Below, in pieces: positions 38,122 to 48,287 of a stretch of DNA of 64,000 nucleotides. The notes beneath the pieces are model-generated. The model saw only the letters and a list, made by a program, of their open reading frames with translations, did not search any database and had not been told where the DNA came from. Origin of the DNA: Heterodera schachtii (taxonomy: Eukaryota; Nematoda; Chromadorea; Rhabditida; Heteroderidae); contig SIJG01000037.1 of assembly GCA_023374025.1 (NCBI GenBank), forward strand, positions 616,211 to 680,210. The letters are read 5' to 3'. The position numbers and the translations under genes were made by a program. The stretch's first letter is position 1. Every line of letters begins with the position of its first letter.

Positions 38122-38580
38122 ATGCCTCACGTCATCGAACACAAAATCCGTCTGCTCGGCAGTCCCTCGTCCCCTCGCCGTTCGCCACCCCCGTCGGAAT
38201 TCGGACGGCACGTCGAACTCCAAAAGGACAAAAGTTGGGCCGAAATGCCATTTGAGCGAAATGATGCCAAGGAAAAGGTAAAAAAAGACGAATTTATATT
38301 GGAATTGCCAATTGAATATCAACAGCAGCAGCAGCAGAAGAGGAGGAGGAGCACTTTCTCAGGCGGAGAAGAGACTTTTGGGGTGGAAAGTTTCGAGAGA
38401 AACCTTCGCTATTCTCCGCACGAGGTGAAAAGTGCCTTAATTTCCAAAAACGAACTCCCAAAAACAAAGGTCGATCGCCAACACTTTTCTGTCCGAACAT
38501 TCGAAGAAAAAATTCCCCTGGGGGCCCGAGAAAATGAAAGGAGCGGCGGCGTTAGGGTGGAAAGAGACAAATTGATTTAG
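38122..38580 (+). CDS. Hypothetical charged protein, 152 aa
   Basis: An intact frame from ATG 38122 to TAG 38578-38580 starts MPHVIEHKIRLLGSPSS. It is Ser/Pro-rich at the N-terminus, then strongly charged, with a Gln6 run (from 38322) followed by KRRR, and a segment SFERNLRYSPHEVKSAL that looks like folded protein. No family is recognised. Basic K/R clusters would fit a nuclear protein, but that is inference. An in-frame ATG exists further upstream, but that part is hydrophobic and unlikely. A possible continuation downstream (38584-39186) is described separately. Confidence 0.45.
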   Translation: MPHVIEHKIRLLGSPSSPRRSPPPSEFGRHVELQKDKSWAEMPFERNDAKEKVKKDEFILELPIEYQQQQQQKRRRSTFSGGEETFGVESFERNLRYSPHEVKSALISKNELPKTKVDRQHFSVRTFEEKIPLGARENERSGGVRVERDKLI

Positions 38581-39186
38581 GAACAGAAAAAGTAAGGCAA
38601 TTTAGTTCATAGGCCAACATGACCAGACTCAGGAAAATGCTTCTGACCACGGCGAAAATGTTTGTCTGGTCAATTATCGCAATAATGCTTCTTCTCTCAT
38701 CACTCTCAGAATCACTTTCTTCTGCGCCGTTCCCCCCATTTGGACACAACGCCAATTCGAATTCCACGAGTTCGAATTAGTCCACCCATCGAGAGGGAAC
38801 TCGGCACGGGGTGGGCGGAGAACGGCGCAGAGTGGCGGCACTCCCGCGTGCCCTCCTCTCCCGGCAGTTGCCATTCCTCCGGCGGTTGGCCTTCGTCGCC
38901 TTCGCCATCGCCCCATTGCCTTTCTGCTGCTGGGGACACTCCGCTCCAAAATGTGCCGATGAAAAAAGTCATTCGAAGGTCGCGCTTGGTCAGCATTCAC
39001 GACGGACGACCAATGGGCCCATTTACAGAGACAATTCATTACGAACCATCGACTAATGCGAGTTATTATTCATCAGCGGACGAAGGGAAGAGCGGTGAGG
39101 GGCAGCGGAAGTGCCGAAATGACCAAACAAAAGGGGGGAATTTAAGGGGCAAGCGGAAGAAGACGGAGGACGACGACGAGCAGTGA
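38581..39186 (+). other. Possible further exons, reading frame unclear
   Basis: After TTTAG at about 38602 one + frame reads DHGENVCLVNYRNNASSL and later EFHEFELVHPS. A second frame from 38619 begins with a signal-like hydrophobic helix (VWSIIAIMLLLSSL). A third, ending at TGA 39184-39186, holds SRLVSIHDGRPMGPF and an acidic/basic tail. At least one is probably coding, perhaps with 38122-38580, but I cannot decide which. Confidence 0.3.
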
Positions 39187-39914
39187 CCGGAGGGGGGACA
39201 AAGTGAGCGACGGAGCAGCGGCATTGTGGACATCATCTTCATCATGTTCACTCTGTTCTGATGATGACCAAAGAGCAGAGACAAAGGGGAGGACGAAAAA
39301 CAAAAGAGAAGGAGGAAGAGGAGGAAGAAAAGGGAAAGAAGGAGGAGGAAGAGGAGGAGAAGGAGGATGGGACGGAAGAGAAAGAGGAGACAGAAGTGGG
39401 GCATCGGAATGGACGAGGAAGGGACTTGTGCAGCTGCATCACAACCCACTCTTCCAGCAGGACGGGGCACGTCATTTCTGAATCAAAGTGAATTGTGCGG
39501 GACCAATCGATCCATTGGGAGGCGGATGAATAATTGACCGTAAACATTTCAATTTCCGCGTTTATTTCATAAAATATTAAATGAATAAATTAATTTTAAA
39601 TATCTAGTTTTTTTCTTGCCCACCCCTCTCATAAACTATTTTTGGGTGAACTGTAGTGAACGCCCCGTGAAAAAAAGGGTCAAATGATATACCAATCGAT
39701 TCGTCTCGAGGAGCTAAGCATGGGAAAATATGTCTCGAGTTGCGGAAATGCCAAAAAGCCGGTTTTTGAACCGGTTCAAAACTCGAAAAATTGAATGAAA
39801 AGGGGGGCCCTTGATCCTTTAAAACGGTCAAATTCGGACAAATTTGGTATCATTCGAAAGCTCTTGATCAGCTAAATCTAAAAAACAAGGTATAAATACG
39901 AATCGATATTCACT
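39187..39914. other. Purine-rich and AT-rich spacer
   Basis: GGAGGA/GAAGAG-rich DNA at 39270-39420 opens artefact frames on both strands. A block near 39690 (CCAATCGATTCGTCTCGA) resembles the end of the inverted-repeat element at 46.9 kb, so transposon debris is present. No gene is seen. Confidence 0.4.
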
Positions 39915-41187
39915 GGGAATGAATCTCCGGCATTCCAACACTGGGACTCAATCCACCAGCATTTCAATCACTGGGACTCAATTCTCCGGCATTCGAATCA
40001 CTGGGACTCAATTCTCCGGCATTTCAATCACTGGAACTTAATTCTCCAGCATTTCAATCACCGGGACTAAATTCTCCGGTATTCCAACCCTGGGACTTAA
40101 TCCATCAGCATTTCAATTAGTGGGACTCAATTCTCCGGCATTCGAATCACTGGGACTCAATTCTCCGGCATTTCAATCACTGGAACTTAATTCTCCAGCA
40201 TTTCAATCACCGGGACTAAATTCTCCGGTATTCCAACCCTGGGACCAGGGACGGTCCCAGGATTTCGGGTTGGGGGGGGTACTCGCCCCCCGGGCGACGA
40301 CCTTTTTTTTTTTTTTTTTTTGCTTTTCACTCCACTTTTTTTGCGGCGGTTTTTCCAAAAAACTTTTTTGGGAAAAGGGGGTCCGGCGGTGCCGATAGGC
40401 GCCGCCGGGAAAATTTTTGCATTTTTTATGCAATTTGTTAACGAATTTTGTCCAAAAAAGTGATGAATTCTGCGATTTTGAGCCATTTTTAGGAGATTTT
40501 CGTCAAAAAATGTCGAGTTTTTGAAAATTTAGTGAAATTTTTTGGAAATTTTGGGTGAGAGGCTAGGTCTGGGGGGGGTACCACCAAGGAAAATCTAAAA
40601 TTTTCAGCAAAAGTACTATTTTTTCCTTAAAAATTTCGGGTGCGGAGGGGCCTTGGGGGGGGTACGTACCCCGCGTACCCCCCCCCCCCTGGGACCGTCC
40701 CTGCCTGGGACTTAATCCATCAGCATTTCAATTAATGGGACTAAATTCTCCAGCATTTCAATCACCGGGACTAAATTCTCCGGCATTCCAACCCTGGGAC
40801 TTAATCCATCAGCATTTCAATTAGTGGGACTCAATTCTCCGGCATTCGAATCACTGGGACTCAATTCTCCGGCATTCCAACACTGGGACTCAACCCACCA
40901 GCATTTCAATCACTGGGACTCAATTCTCCGGCATTCGAATCACTGGGACTCAATTCTCCGGCATTTCAATCACTGGAACTCAATTCTCCAGCATTTCAAT
41001 CACCGGGACTAAATTCTCCGGTATTCCAACCCTGGGACTTAATCCATCAGCATTTCAATTAGTGGGACTCAATTCTCCGGCATTCGAATCACTGGGACTC
41101 AATTCTCCGGCATTTCAATCACTGGAACTTAATTCTCCAGCATTTCAATCACCGGGACTAAATTCTCCGGTATTCCAACCCTGGGAC
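39915..41187. repeat. Minisatellite of about 30-bp units, interrupted by a MITE
   Basis: Units of the form GGGACTCAATTCTCCGGCAT + TTCAATCACT repeat about 28 times at 39920-40245 and 40704-41187, with variants CCAGC, CCGGTATT and CCAACCCT. A higher-order copy is visible: about 130 bp before the MITE at 40246 is repeated almost unchanged before the MITE at 41188. The units keep one frame open (L-N-S-P-A-F-x-S-x-G), which is not taken as coding. Confidence 0.9.
40246..40703. mobile_element. hAT-like MITE, copy 1, in the minisatellite
   Basis: A 458-bp element with perfect 16-bp inverted termini CAGGGACGGTCCCAGG and CCTGGGACCGTCCCTG. It is flanked by 8-bp direct repeats CCTGGGAC at 40238-40245 and 40704-40711. 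The uninterrupted array (for example near 40792) shows the empty target site. Inside are poly-C/G runs and the palindrome GGCGGTGCCGATAGGCGCCG. No protein is encoded. Confidence 0.92.
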
Positions 41188-41649
41188 CAGGGACGGTCCC
41201 AGGATTTCGGGTTGGGGGGGGGTACTCGCCCCCCGGGCGACGACCTTTTTTTTTTTTATTTGCTTTTCACTCCACTTTTTTTGCGGCGGTTTTTCCAAAA
41301 AACTTTTTTGGGAAAAGGGGGTCCGGCGGTGCCGATAGGCGCCGCCGGGAAAATTTTTGCATTTTTTATGCAATTTGTTAACGAATTTTGTCCAAAAAAG
41401 TGATGAATTTTGCGATTTTGAGCCATTTTTAGGAGATTTTCGTCAAAAAATGTCGATTTTTTGAAAATTTAGTGAAATTTTTTGGAAAATTTGGGTGAGA
41501 GGCTAGGTCTGGGGGGTACCACCAAGGAAAATCTAAAATTTTCAGCAAAAGTACTATTTTTCCTTAAAAATTTCGGGTGCGGAGGGGCCTTGGGGGGGGG
41601 GGGGGTACGTACCCCGCGTACCCCCCCCCCCCCCCTGGGACCGTCCCTG
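41188..41649. mobile_element. hAT-like MITE, copy 2, at the array/Polybromo junction
   Basis: It is nearly identical to copy 1 over 462 bp with the same perfect 16-bp termini. The left flank is the array target CCTGGGAC (41180-41187). The right flank is TTGGGACC (41650-41657), which does not match. So the two sides come from different insertion sites. Sequence to the right is the Polybromo locus. Confidence 0.9.
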
Positions 41650-41755
41650 TTGGGACCCCCCGTTTTTTCCGGTTTTTTCGGGTTCCGGTTGACCAACCGC
41701 GCCCCGTCCATCCCATTTTTGGCTTCTGTTCATTATTTGCCGCCACTTTTGCCAG

Positions 41756-44700
41756 GAACTTTTTTGTCTATTTGCCGCCTCCGCTCCCCGGTGCCACAAA
41801 TGGCGGTGGTCCGTCCACCTCCTCCGCCTCGACGGCACTGTCCTCCATTATTGCCGCCTCCTCCTCCTCCGGGAAGGGGAGCCACCACAGCAATTTGCTG
41901 ACCGGCGTTGAGGCCGGCGGTCGCTTTGTGTACCATCCGTTCGGCAAACCAACGCCAAATCCGGTGCCGTCCAAAGTGGCGTCACCAAACGATGGCGGCG
42001 GCGACGGGCGCACTTCGCCGTCGTCCACCAGCGGCGGCACAACCGCTGGTATGCGAATTAAAAAAATTTTTTTTTTTTTGAATTTTTCCATGCCGCAGGG
42101 GCAACAGCTCGGCAAAGGTCGAACAATTTGTAATAATTTAGATTTATTATCCAAATTGTTTGCAATAATGAAAATGATTCGTAAAAAATACGGGAAAAAC
42201 GGACTGTTTTTTGCCTTAAATGTCCGGACACAATCATGTTCTTGGCTATAACTAGCGAAATTTCTTGACATTTTGCAGGCCAACAAGTTGAGAGAGAACC
42301 CATAGGGCTATCGAATGGCACCAAGTTCATCCGATTTGGACAATTTTGAAAGGGTTTAAGCCCCAAAACGGGGCTGGCGCCCATTTGGCCAGCGCCCAGT
42401 TGTCCCTTCCCGGATTGGTTCATACTCATCGTTCGACTCTGTCTAATGAAGCATTTCGGTTAAAGGTTTCCTCTCCTCGTCCACTCCGCTGGTGGCCGCC
42501 CTCTCACAGCCGTCCATTTCCTCCTCCCCCGCCTCAACACGTTATGTGGTGAACACGCCGAAGTCGTCGTCGGCTTCGTCCTCTTCGGCCTACGGCACGC
42601 AGCAAAACTATGGCGGCGGCGCTGCTGCCGCGCTGTGCAACGGCGGCGGCGGACCGTTGCCGAGTCCGGCGGGTACACCGGGCGGAGGAGGTTCACGGCA
42701 CCACCAGCAGCAGCAGCATCACTATGTGGTGCAGCAACAGGCCAATGCTGGAGGAGCAGGGTGTGACGGAAACGGAAGATACCAACAGGTTGGGTGTGAG
42801 AAATGAAAATTTCAAGGCAAAAATAGGCCAAATTTGGGGATTTTGCATAATTTTCTTAAAACATATTTCATTTGAAAGTTCCAAAACTTTTCCTGGACGA
42901 CCCTATCGGCACTGCCGGACTCTATTTATTATATATATATTATTTTTTCGGAAATGAGACCCCAAAATAGCCACAAAAAAAATTTGTCATTTTTAGCGTA
43001 ACATTTATACAAATTCCTTTGTTCGTCCGCCGCTAAAAATGAAAAATAACACTGGAAAATTCTTTCGGGTGCCCTTCCCGAAAAACAGATAAACTAATTT
43101 TTTGCGGTAGCTTCTTCATGCAAATGCAGCTAATAGGGTTCAATTTATTCCAGGAGAATCGTGCCGGCGTTATGTCCCCTCAACATTACCAACAACAGCA
43201 ACAGATGCAGCCGCCCCCTGCGGCGCCGGCAGCGCAGTCGACGGCACAGAAAGCCATCGTGGTCAACGGGGTCACCGTGATGATACCGGCCAACGCGCAA
43301 ACCGTGATTTTGCCGCCCGGCTATTTGGGCCCGCAACAGACACAGCAAATCATTTTGCACACCGCCACGCCGACGGCGGCGGCGCCCGCCGCGCAACCGC
43401 CTCAACAATTGGCACCGCCTGCGCCCCATTCGGTTGTCCATGTTCAACAGCAACAATACCCTCATCAACAGCAACCGATGATGGCATCGTCGTCGTCGGC
43501 ATCTGCCAAGCAATTGCAGCAGCAACAACCACAGTACCAACACCATCAATCGCAACAGCAACAGTATTTCTCGTCGTCAACTGCGGGTGCCGCAACGTCG
43601 GCACTGATCAACGGGGGCGGCATACCGCCAAACGCGACTGTGCAACAAGTGCTGCACAGTGGGGCAATTGCTTCAGGTGATTGATTTGACTGGGGGAAGG
43701 AGGGAGGAAAGCCCTGGAAATATGGAAGGTTCGGCACGGGAAAGTGGGGAGGAACCGGAAAATCGGCACTGAAAATTGGGTCCAATATGGAAATCTCGCA
43801 TTTTCGGCACCAATTATTGCAATTTTTTAGTAGTTGCTTCGTGCTCCGGTGCCGCTGCGTCGTCGTCGTCAACGGTTGGTTCCATGGTGGTGTCCCATTT
43901 ACAACAACAGCAACAACATCATGCTCAAGCAGTTCAGCAACAACAGCAATACGTTCAACATCAGCACCATGGGACAACAAATGCGGATTTGACGGCTACT
44001 GCTGTTGTTGTTCAGTCACCACCACCACCGCCCTATTCGGCAGGCATCGTTTCTGTTCCGTCGCATCAATTGCCTCCCGGGATGAGCGGCACTGCTGCGC
44101 ATGCCATGGCCGGCGGTGCCGTGCCGATCGCGTCAACCGCCACCACAGCAATGGTTCAGCAAACGCAACAGGTTTTTGAAATCAAAAGTTTAACGGCCCG
44201 GCCTATCTGCTCGTTCGAGAGGAATGGGAGGCATAAACCTCGTGAATGTCTATGATTTTGAGATAAAATTGATTTTGGGACTAATTTTTTTATTCGGTTT
44301 AATTTTAATGAAAATTTATCTGCTAACATTTAACATCGAGTCCATTTTTTGTTTTCTCTGGGGAGAGAAATGTTGCATTAATGTTAATTAGGTGGTCATC
44401 GATCCGGGCCGAACGGTGGTCAACGCGACGCCCAAAACAGTTGAGCCCGTGTTTGTTGAGCCGTCCACTTCGGTGAAGGTCCAACGGGTGCTTCATTCCG
44501 AGGCTTATGTAAGGTCAGCCAGCGGTGGAGGGGCGATGGCATTGGCATTTTAATATAAATTAGAGACCGGACGGGATCGGGATCCCGCGGGATTTCTTCG
44601 GGACCCCGCGGGATTAAATTCGGGATCCCGACCTCGGGATCCGTCCCGAACGATTTTTTAAATTCATCGGGATTGATCGGGATCGGGATTTCATCGGGAT

Positions 44701-46679
44701 CCCGAATCGGGATCCCTCCCGACCATTTTACCAATCCCGCGGGATCCCGCGGGATTGAAGTCACGATAATTTTTGGAAAAATCTCATTTTTTTAAATTAA
44801 GACCTTGGAATTTTAAATTAAAAATTTGCTTATTTTTCTTTAAAAATCCCTTAAAATCCCAAAAAATTTTCATGAGTCTCAAAATACTTGTGAAATTTTT
44901 CAAAATTTGACGCAAAGGTTGGCCATTTTGTGACTTTTATTCCTTTAAAAAAAGGATTATCAAAAATTATTGTTTTTAATTCCTTAAATAATATTTTAAA
45001 TCTTATTAGGTAGTTTCATGCACAACAATTTCTAAGAATTTTGTCTAATAAATTAGATTAGAAATTCTTGTCTAAGTATTTTTCCTTCGGTGCATAACGG
45101 CACCGCCGAACTCTAAAAATCCTTAATTTTCCTGAAAAATTTGCTCAAAATCGCTAAAAAAAATTGGGGTTTTTTGGACAAAATCTGTTAACAAATCGCA
45201 TCTAAAATTACAAAATTTTTCCCGTCGGTGCCTATCGGCACCGCCGGCCTCCACCTTGTTCCCCTAAAGTTTTTGAAAAATTCTCAGCAAAAAATTCTTT
45301 AAAATCTGATTTTTTGATTCCGATGCACATAACGATTTGCTAATTATCCTCAAATTGTTAAAACTGATCATAGGAGGCGAAAATACAAAAATTGATATTA
45401 ATTAAATTATAAAAAACTATTTAAAGTTATGTTGTTAAATGTTCTAATTTTTGGTCAAAAATCTGATTTTTAGGCATGAATGATACTCAAATTTTGAAAA
45501 TTTTCTAAAAACCTGCTATAATTCCCATCCCTATTTTTCTTCAATCGAATTGATCAATTAGGAATATTAGATAAGCATTTGAACAAAATTTGGCACAAAA
45601 CGTAAAAAAAAAAATAGGATTTTAGCAAATCCCGATAATCCCGCGGGATCCCGAAAAAAAATCTTCGGGATTGATCGGGATCGGGATTCGATCGGGATCC
45701 CGATTCGGGATCCGTCCCGATCGTTTTTCCAAAATGTTCGGGATTGATCGGGATCGGGATTCAGTCGGGATCCCGACTCGGGATCCCTCCGACCCCAGTC
45801 GTCCGGTCTCTAATATAAATTTAAAAAAAAATTAAATTTTCAAGGTACATTGAGTCCATGTACAGCAACAAAGTGCAACGGACGGTCAGCAAATGGGACA
45901 AGAATTTGCAGGCGACGCAACGGAACACGACGGCAATGCCATCATCATCCTCCGCCTCATCATCGGCGGCAACGACAGCAACAACAACAGCTTCGGTGTT
46001 CTTCGATACCATCAACAACAACAACAACAGGAAGCAGTTGGCACAACAATGGATACGGGTAAGGGATGGGGGAATGGCGGCGGTGAGGCATGGCAAATCA
46101 GCAACAAATATTTAAACAAAAAAAACGATGAGAAAACGCATTTAAATTCATTTGGTTTGGGATAGACACATTAATTGAACTCGGACAAAAAGTGTATGTA
46201 GTACTGATTCATTTTTTGGGATGGGACAAAATCTCGCCGCCGAAACCTTTTTAAAAATTTTCAAATTTAGAAATTTTTCAAGGAAAAAAGTCTTAAACAA
46301 TTTTTAAAGAAATTTCAAGGACAAATAGCGGCGAGATTTTTGGGGTGCTACACCCTTTTTCAATAAAACATTTTAGGAAAAAAAGGAATTTAATTAGAAA
46401 TACCAAAATCATTCAAATTTAAAATGACATTTGATATTTCTACATATCAAAAACATTTTGTTTATTCAGTTGTCTTCAAACGGTTCGAAGCATCGGGAGG
46501 ATGAGTTGGTACAAGCGTTGTGGACACTGCGCGACCAGCTCATCGAGGGCACCGTCGGTGTTGCGAGGCATGCCGAACTGCCCCCAGGGGAGCCGCCGAC
46601 GACCACAGCAGCAGCAACAACCGCGGTCCCGAGCAGTACCAGCAGTTCAAACAAACTGAATCTGATCATTTATAAATAA
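41756..46679 (+). CDS. pbrm-1: Polybromo (PBRM1/BAF180), C-terminal part only
   Basis: Polybromo is the chromatin-targeting subunit of PBAF (SWI/SNF). Exons 41756-42048, 42466-42788, 43154-43676, 43831-44171, 44392-44513, 45845-46058 and 46470-46679 join in phases 1, 0, 1, 0, 2, 0. Most of the product is Ser/Ala/Gly/Gln-rich low complexity. The end is diagnostic: VQRVLHSEAYVRYIESM, then VSKWDKNLQAT, LAQQWIR and DELVQALWTLRDQLIEGTV, matching the conserved Polybromo C-terminus. The six bromodomains, BAH domains and HMG box are absent upstream. A minisatellite and two MITEs occupy that place, and no ATG or promoter is obvious. The first exon begins at an AG acceptor, so it is a 5'-truncated gene or an assembly junction. 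Intron 5 contains a 1.25-kb transposon. Confidence 0.75.
44561..45812. mobile_element. Non-autonomous hAT-like element in a Polybromo intron
   Basis: A 1252-bp element with perfect 12-bp inverted termini TAGAGACCGGAC and GTCCGGTCTCTA. It is flanked by 8-bp direct repeats ATATAAAT at 44553-44560 and 45813-45820. The subterminal regions are packed with GGGATCCCGCGGGATT-like units in both orientations. The centre is AT-rich with two CGGTGCC...GGCACCG palindromes (about 45090 and 45226). There is no transposase frame. Fragments with the same GGGATCCCG units lie near 51590 and 53440. Confidence 0.9.
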
Positions 46680-46921
46680 TTGCCTAATTGATCTTCAAAA
46701 GTTATACACAAACGCACACATTTTATTTTGTCATACATAAAAATTTGTCCATGCGTTTTTTTCATTACATTTTTTCATTTTTGTTTATTTCCTTAATATG
46801 GATTTGCTTTATTTGTTTTTTTAAAACGTGGTTCATCATCAGTAAACCCTGCATCAATTCATCCTTTTTGTATTGCAATTTTCATTGTTTTAAATCAGGG
46901 TGAAAAGCCGAGGCTTACAAT
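46680..46921. other. AT-rich 3' region after Polybromo
   Basis: No gene is seen. T-rich DNA opens one hydrophobic artefact frame. Confidence 0.4.
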
Positions 46922-47735
46922 TATTAGGGAAAAATTGAAGAATACTACCAATTTTGATTTTGCATATAAATTATATACCATTCGATTCGTCTCGATGAGA
47001 GAAATCGAATGGTGCAATTTTTAGGCGTCGGCAACCAATCCCTGAAGAGTTACAGACCCGGGACTGAAGTGGAAAAATGGCTTTGGGACTGAATCATCCA
47101 TCAAAAATCGCAAGAAAAGGAATAATTTTCTTAATAAATAGCAAATCATGTTTAGTCATATTATTATGCCTTTGATATAATCGGTTTTGTTAAATTGGTG
47201 AGCGTATTTTCGCCAAAACACCGCACACTCGACTACGGCGGCCAGTAGGTGGGGCGAGACTACGGGCTACGGAAGAAGTCCGCGCGTGATCCGCAGGCGG
47301 TTGACTGATTGGCGGGGGCCCTTCGGGCCCCCGCAGTCAACCGCCTGTGGCGCTCGTCAGACTGCTTCCTCCGCCCTCCGTCTCGCCCCACTACTTGCTC
47401 CGTCTTCGCATGCTCGCTAAGGCGGGCGCTGCGCGCCCTCAAAAAGGGATCCCTTGTTTGTATTTTGTCAAAATTTTCACATATTCTTACATTAGAGACG
47501 AAAATAATCTATTTCTGTATGTTTTTTTTGGAGATTCATATGTTTTTTGACATTGGACGGTTCAGTCCCAAAGCCATTTGGCCACTTCAGTCCCGGGTCT
47601 GTAACTCTTCAGGGATTGGTTGCCGACGCCTAAAAATTGCACCATTCGATTTCTCTCATCGAGACGAATCGAATGGTATAAAATTTATATGCAAAATCAA
47701 AATTGGTAGTATTCTTCAATTTTACCATTATTAGT
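46922..47735. mobile_element. Long inverted-repeat element 1 with GC-rich core
   Basis: The left arm (46922-47100) and right arm (47555-47735) are reverse complements over about 175 bp. Examples are TAGGCGTCGGCAACCAATCC on the left and its complement on the right, and the ATACCATTCGATTCGTCTCG ends. Between them lie unmatched AT-rich flanks and a GC-rich core at 47221-47415 that is itself a hairpin. No protein is encoded. Confidence 0.75.
47221..47415. repeat. GC-rich hairpin core, copy 1
   Basis: About 195 bp, from CCGCACACTCGACTACGG to CTTCGCATGCTC. Its halves pair imperfectly around CGGGGGCCC-TTCG-GGGCCCCCG, a stable tetraloop hairpin. It is almost identical to 52597-52791. Its base composition differs sharply from its AT-rich surroundings. 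Confidence 0.85.
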
Positions 47736-48287
47736 TCGGCATCCATCTCCCATTAATCCAATTTAGGCTAGCTTCCTAAAATGGAGATGGTGCAGTATTG
47801 TTTAAGGTGTGTCAAACTCGAGCTAGAGCCCGGTATTTTGAAGACGGGTTTTGTCTGGTTAGGGCTGCACCCGGACATTCAAAGTCGTGTTATTCCGGAC
47901 CTACGGATTCGGGTAAATTTTTCAAAAACTTTCCAGTTCAAGATCGTGAAAAAAACCTGACAGGATCCGTTCCAAACAAGTAATTTAACACAGTTCCCTA
48001 AAATTTCAATCATTTTTAAATTTAGCAACCAAAGTTTCAAAACGCCAGAATTTTTTTATTTTATTTTATTTGTTTACCTGTTTCAATTCTGACCACACAA
48101 GAAGGACGACCACACATCTACATATACATAAAAATGAATCATTACAAAAATTGCATTTACATTTTCACATTTCTATTCTTTGTTAGTTGGATTCATCCAA
48201 AATGATGTTGAATTAATGATTCATCATACATAAACTTTGCTTTCAGAAGAAATTTGTTCATTTACAAACTTGCAGCAAAAAACAAAA
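47736..48287. other. Spacer before the MSP-domain gene
   Basis: A 59-residue frame starts at 47781 (MEMVQYCLRCVKLELEP), but no family or splice partner is evident, so it is not called. Acceptor-like TTTCAG (48241-48246) and TTGCAG (48270-48275) lie just before the next start and may be spliced-leader sites. Confidence 0.35.

Noticed and set aside
39066..39547. Several overlapping Ser/Glu-rich frames on both strands
   Set aside because: Purine-rich low-complexity DNA with no start or splice support.
40120..41403. Frames with L-N-S-P-A-F repeats and their minus-strand partners
   Set aside because: Translation of the 30-bp minisatellite and MITE. They run across transposon boundaries and have no splice or start context.
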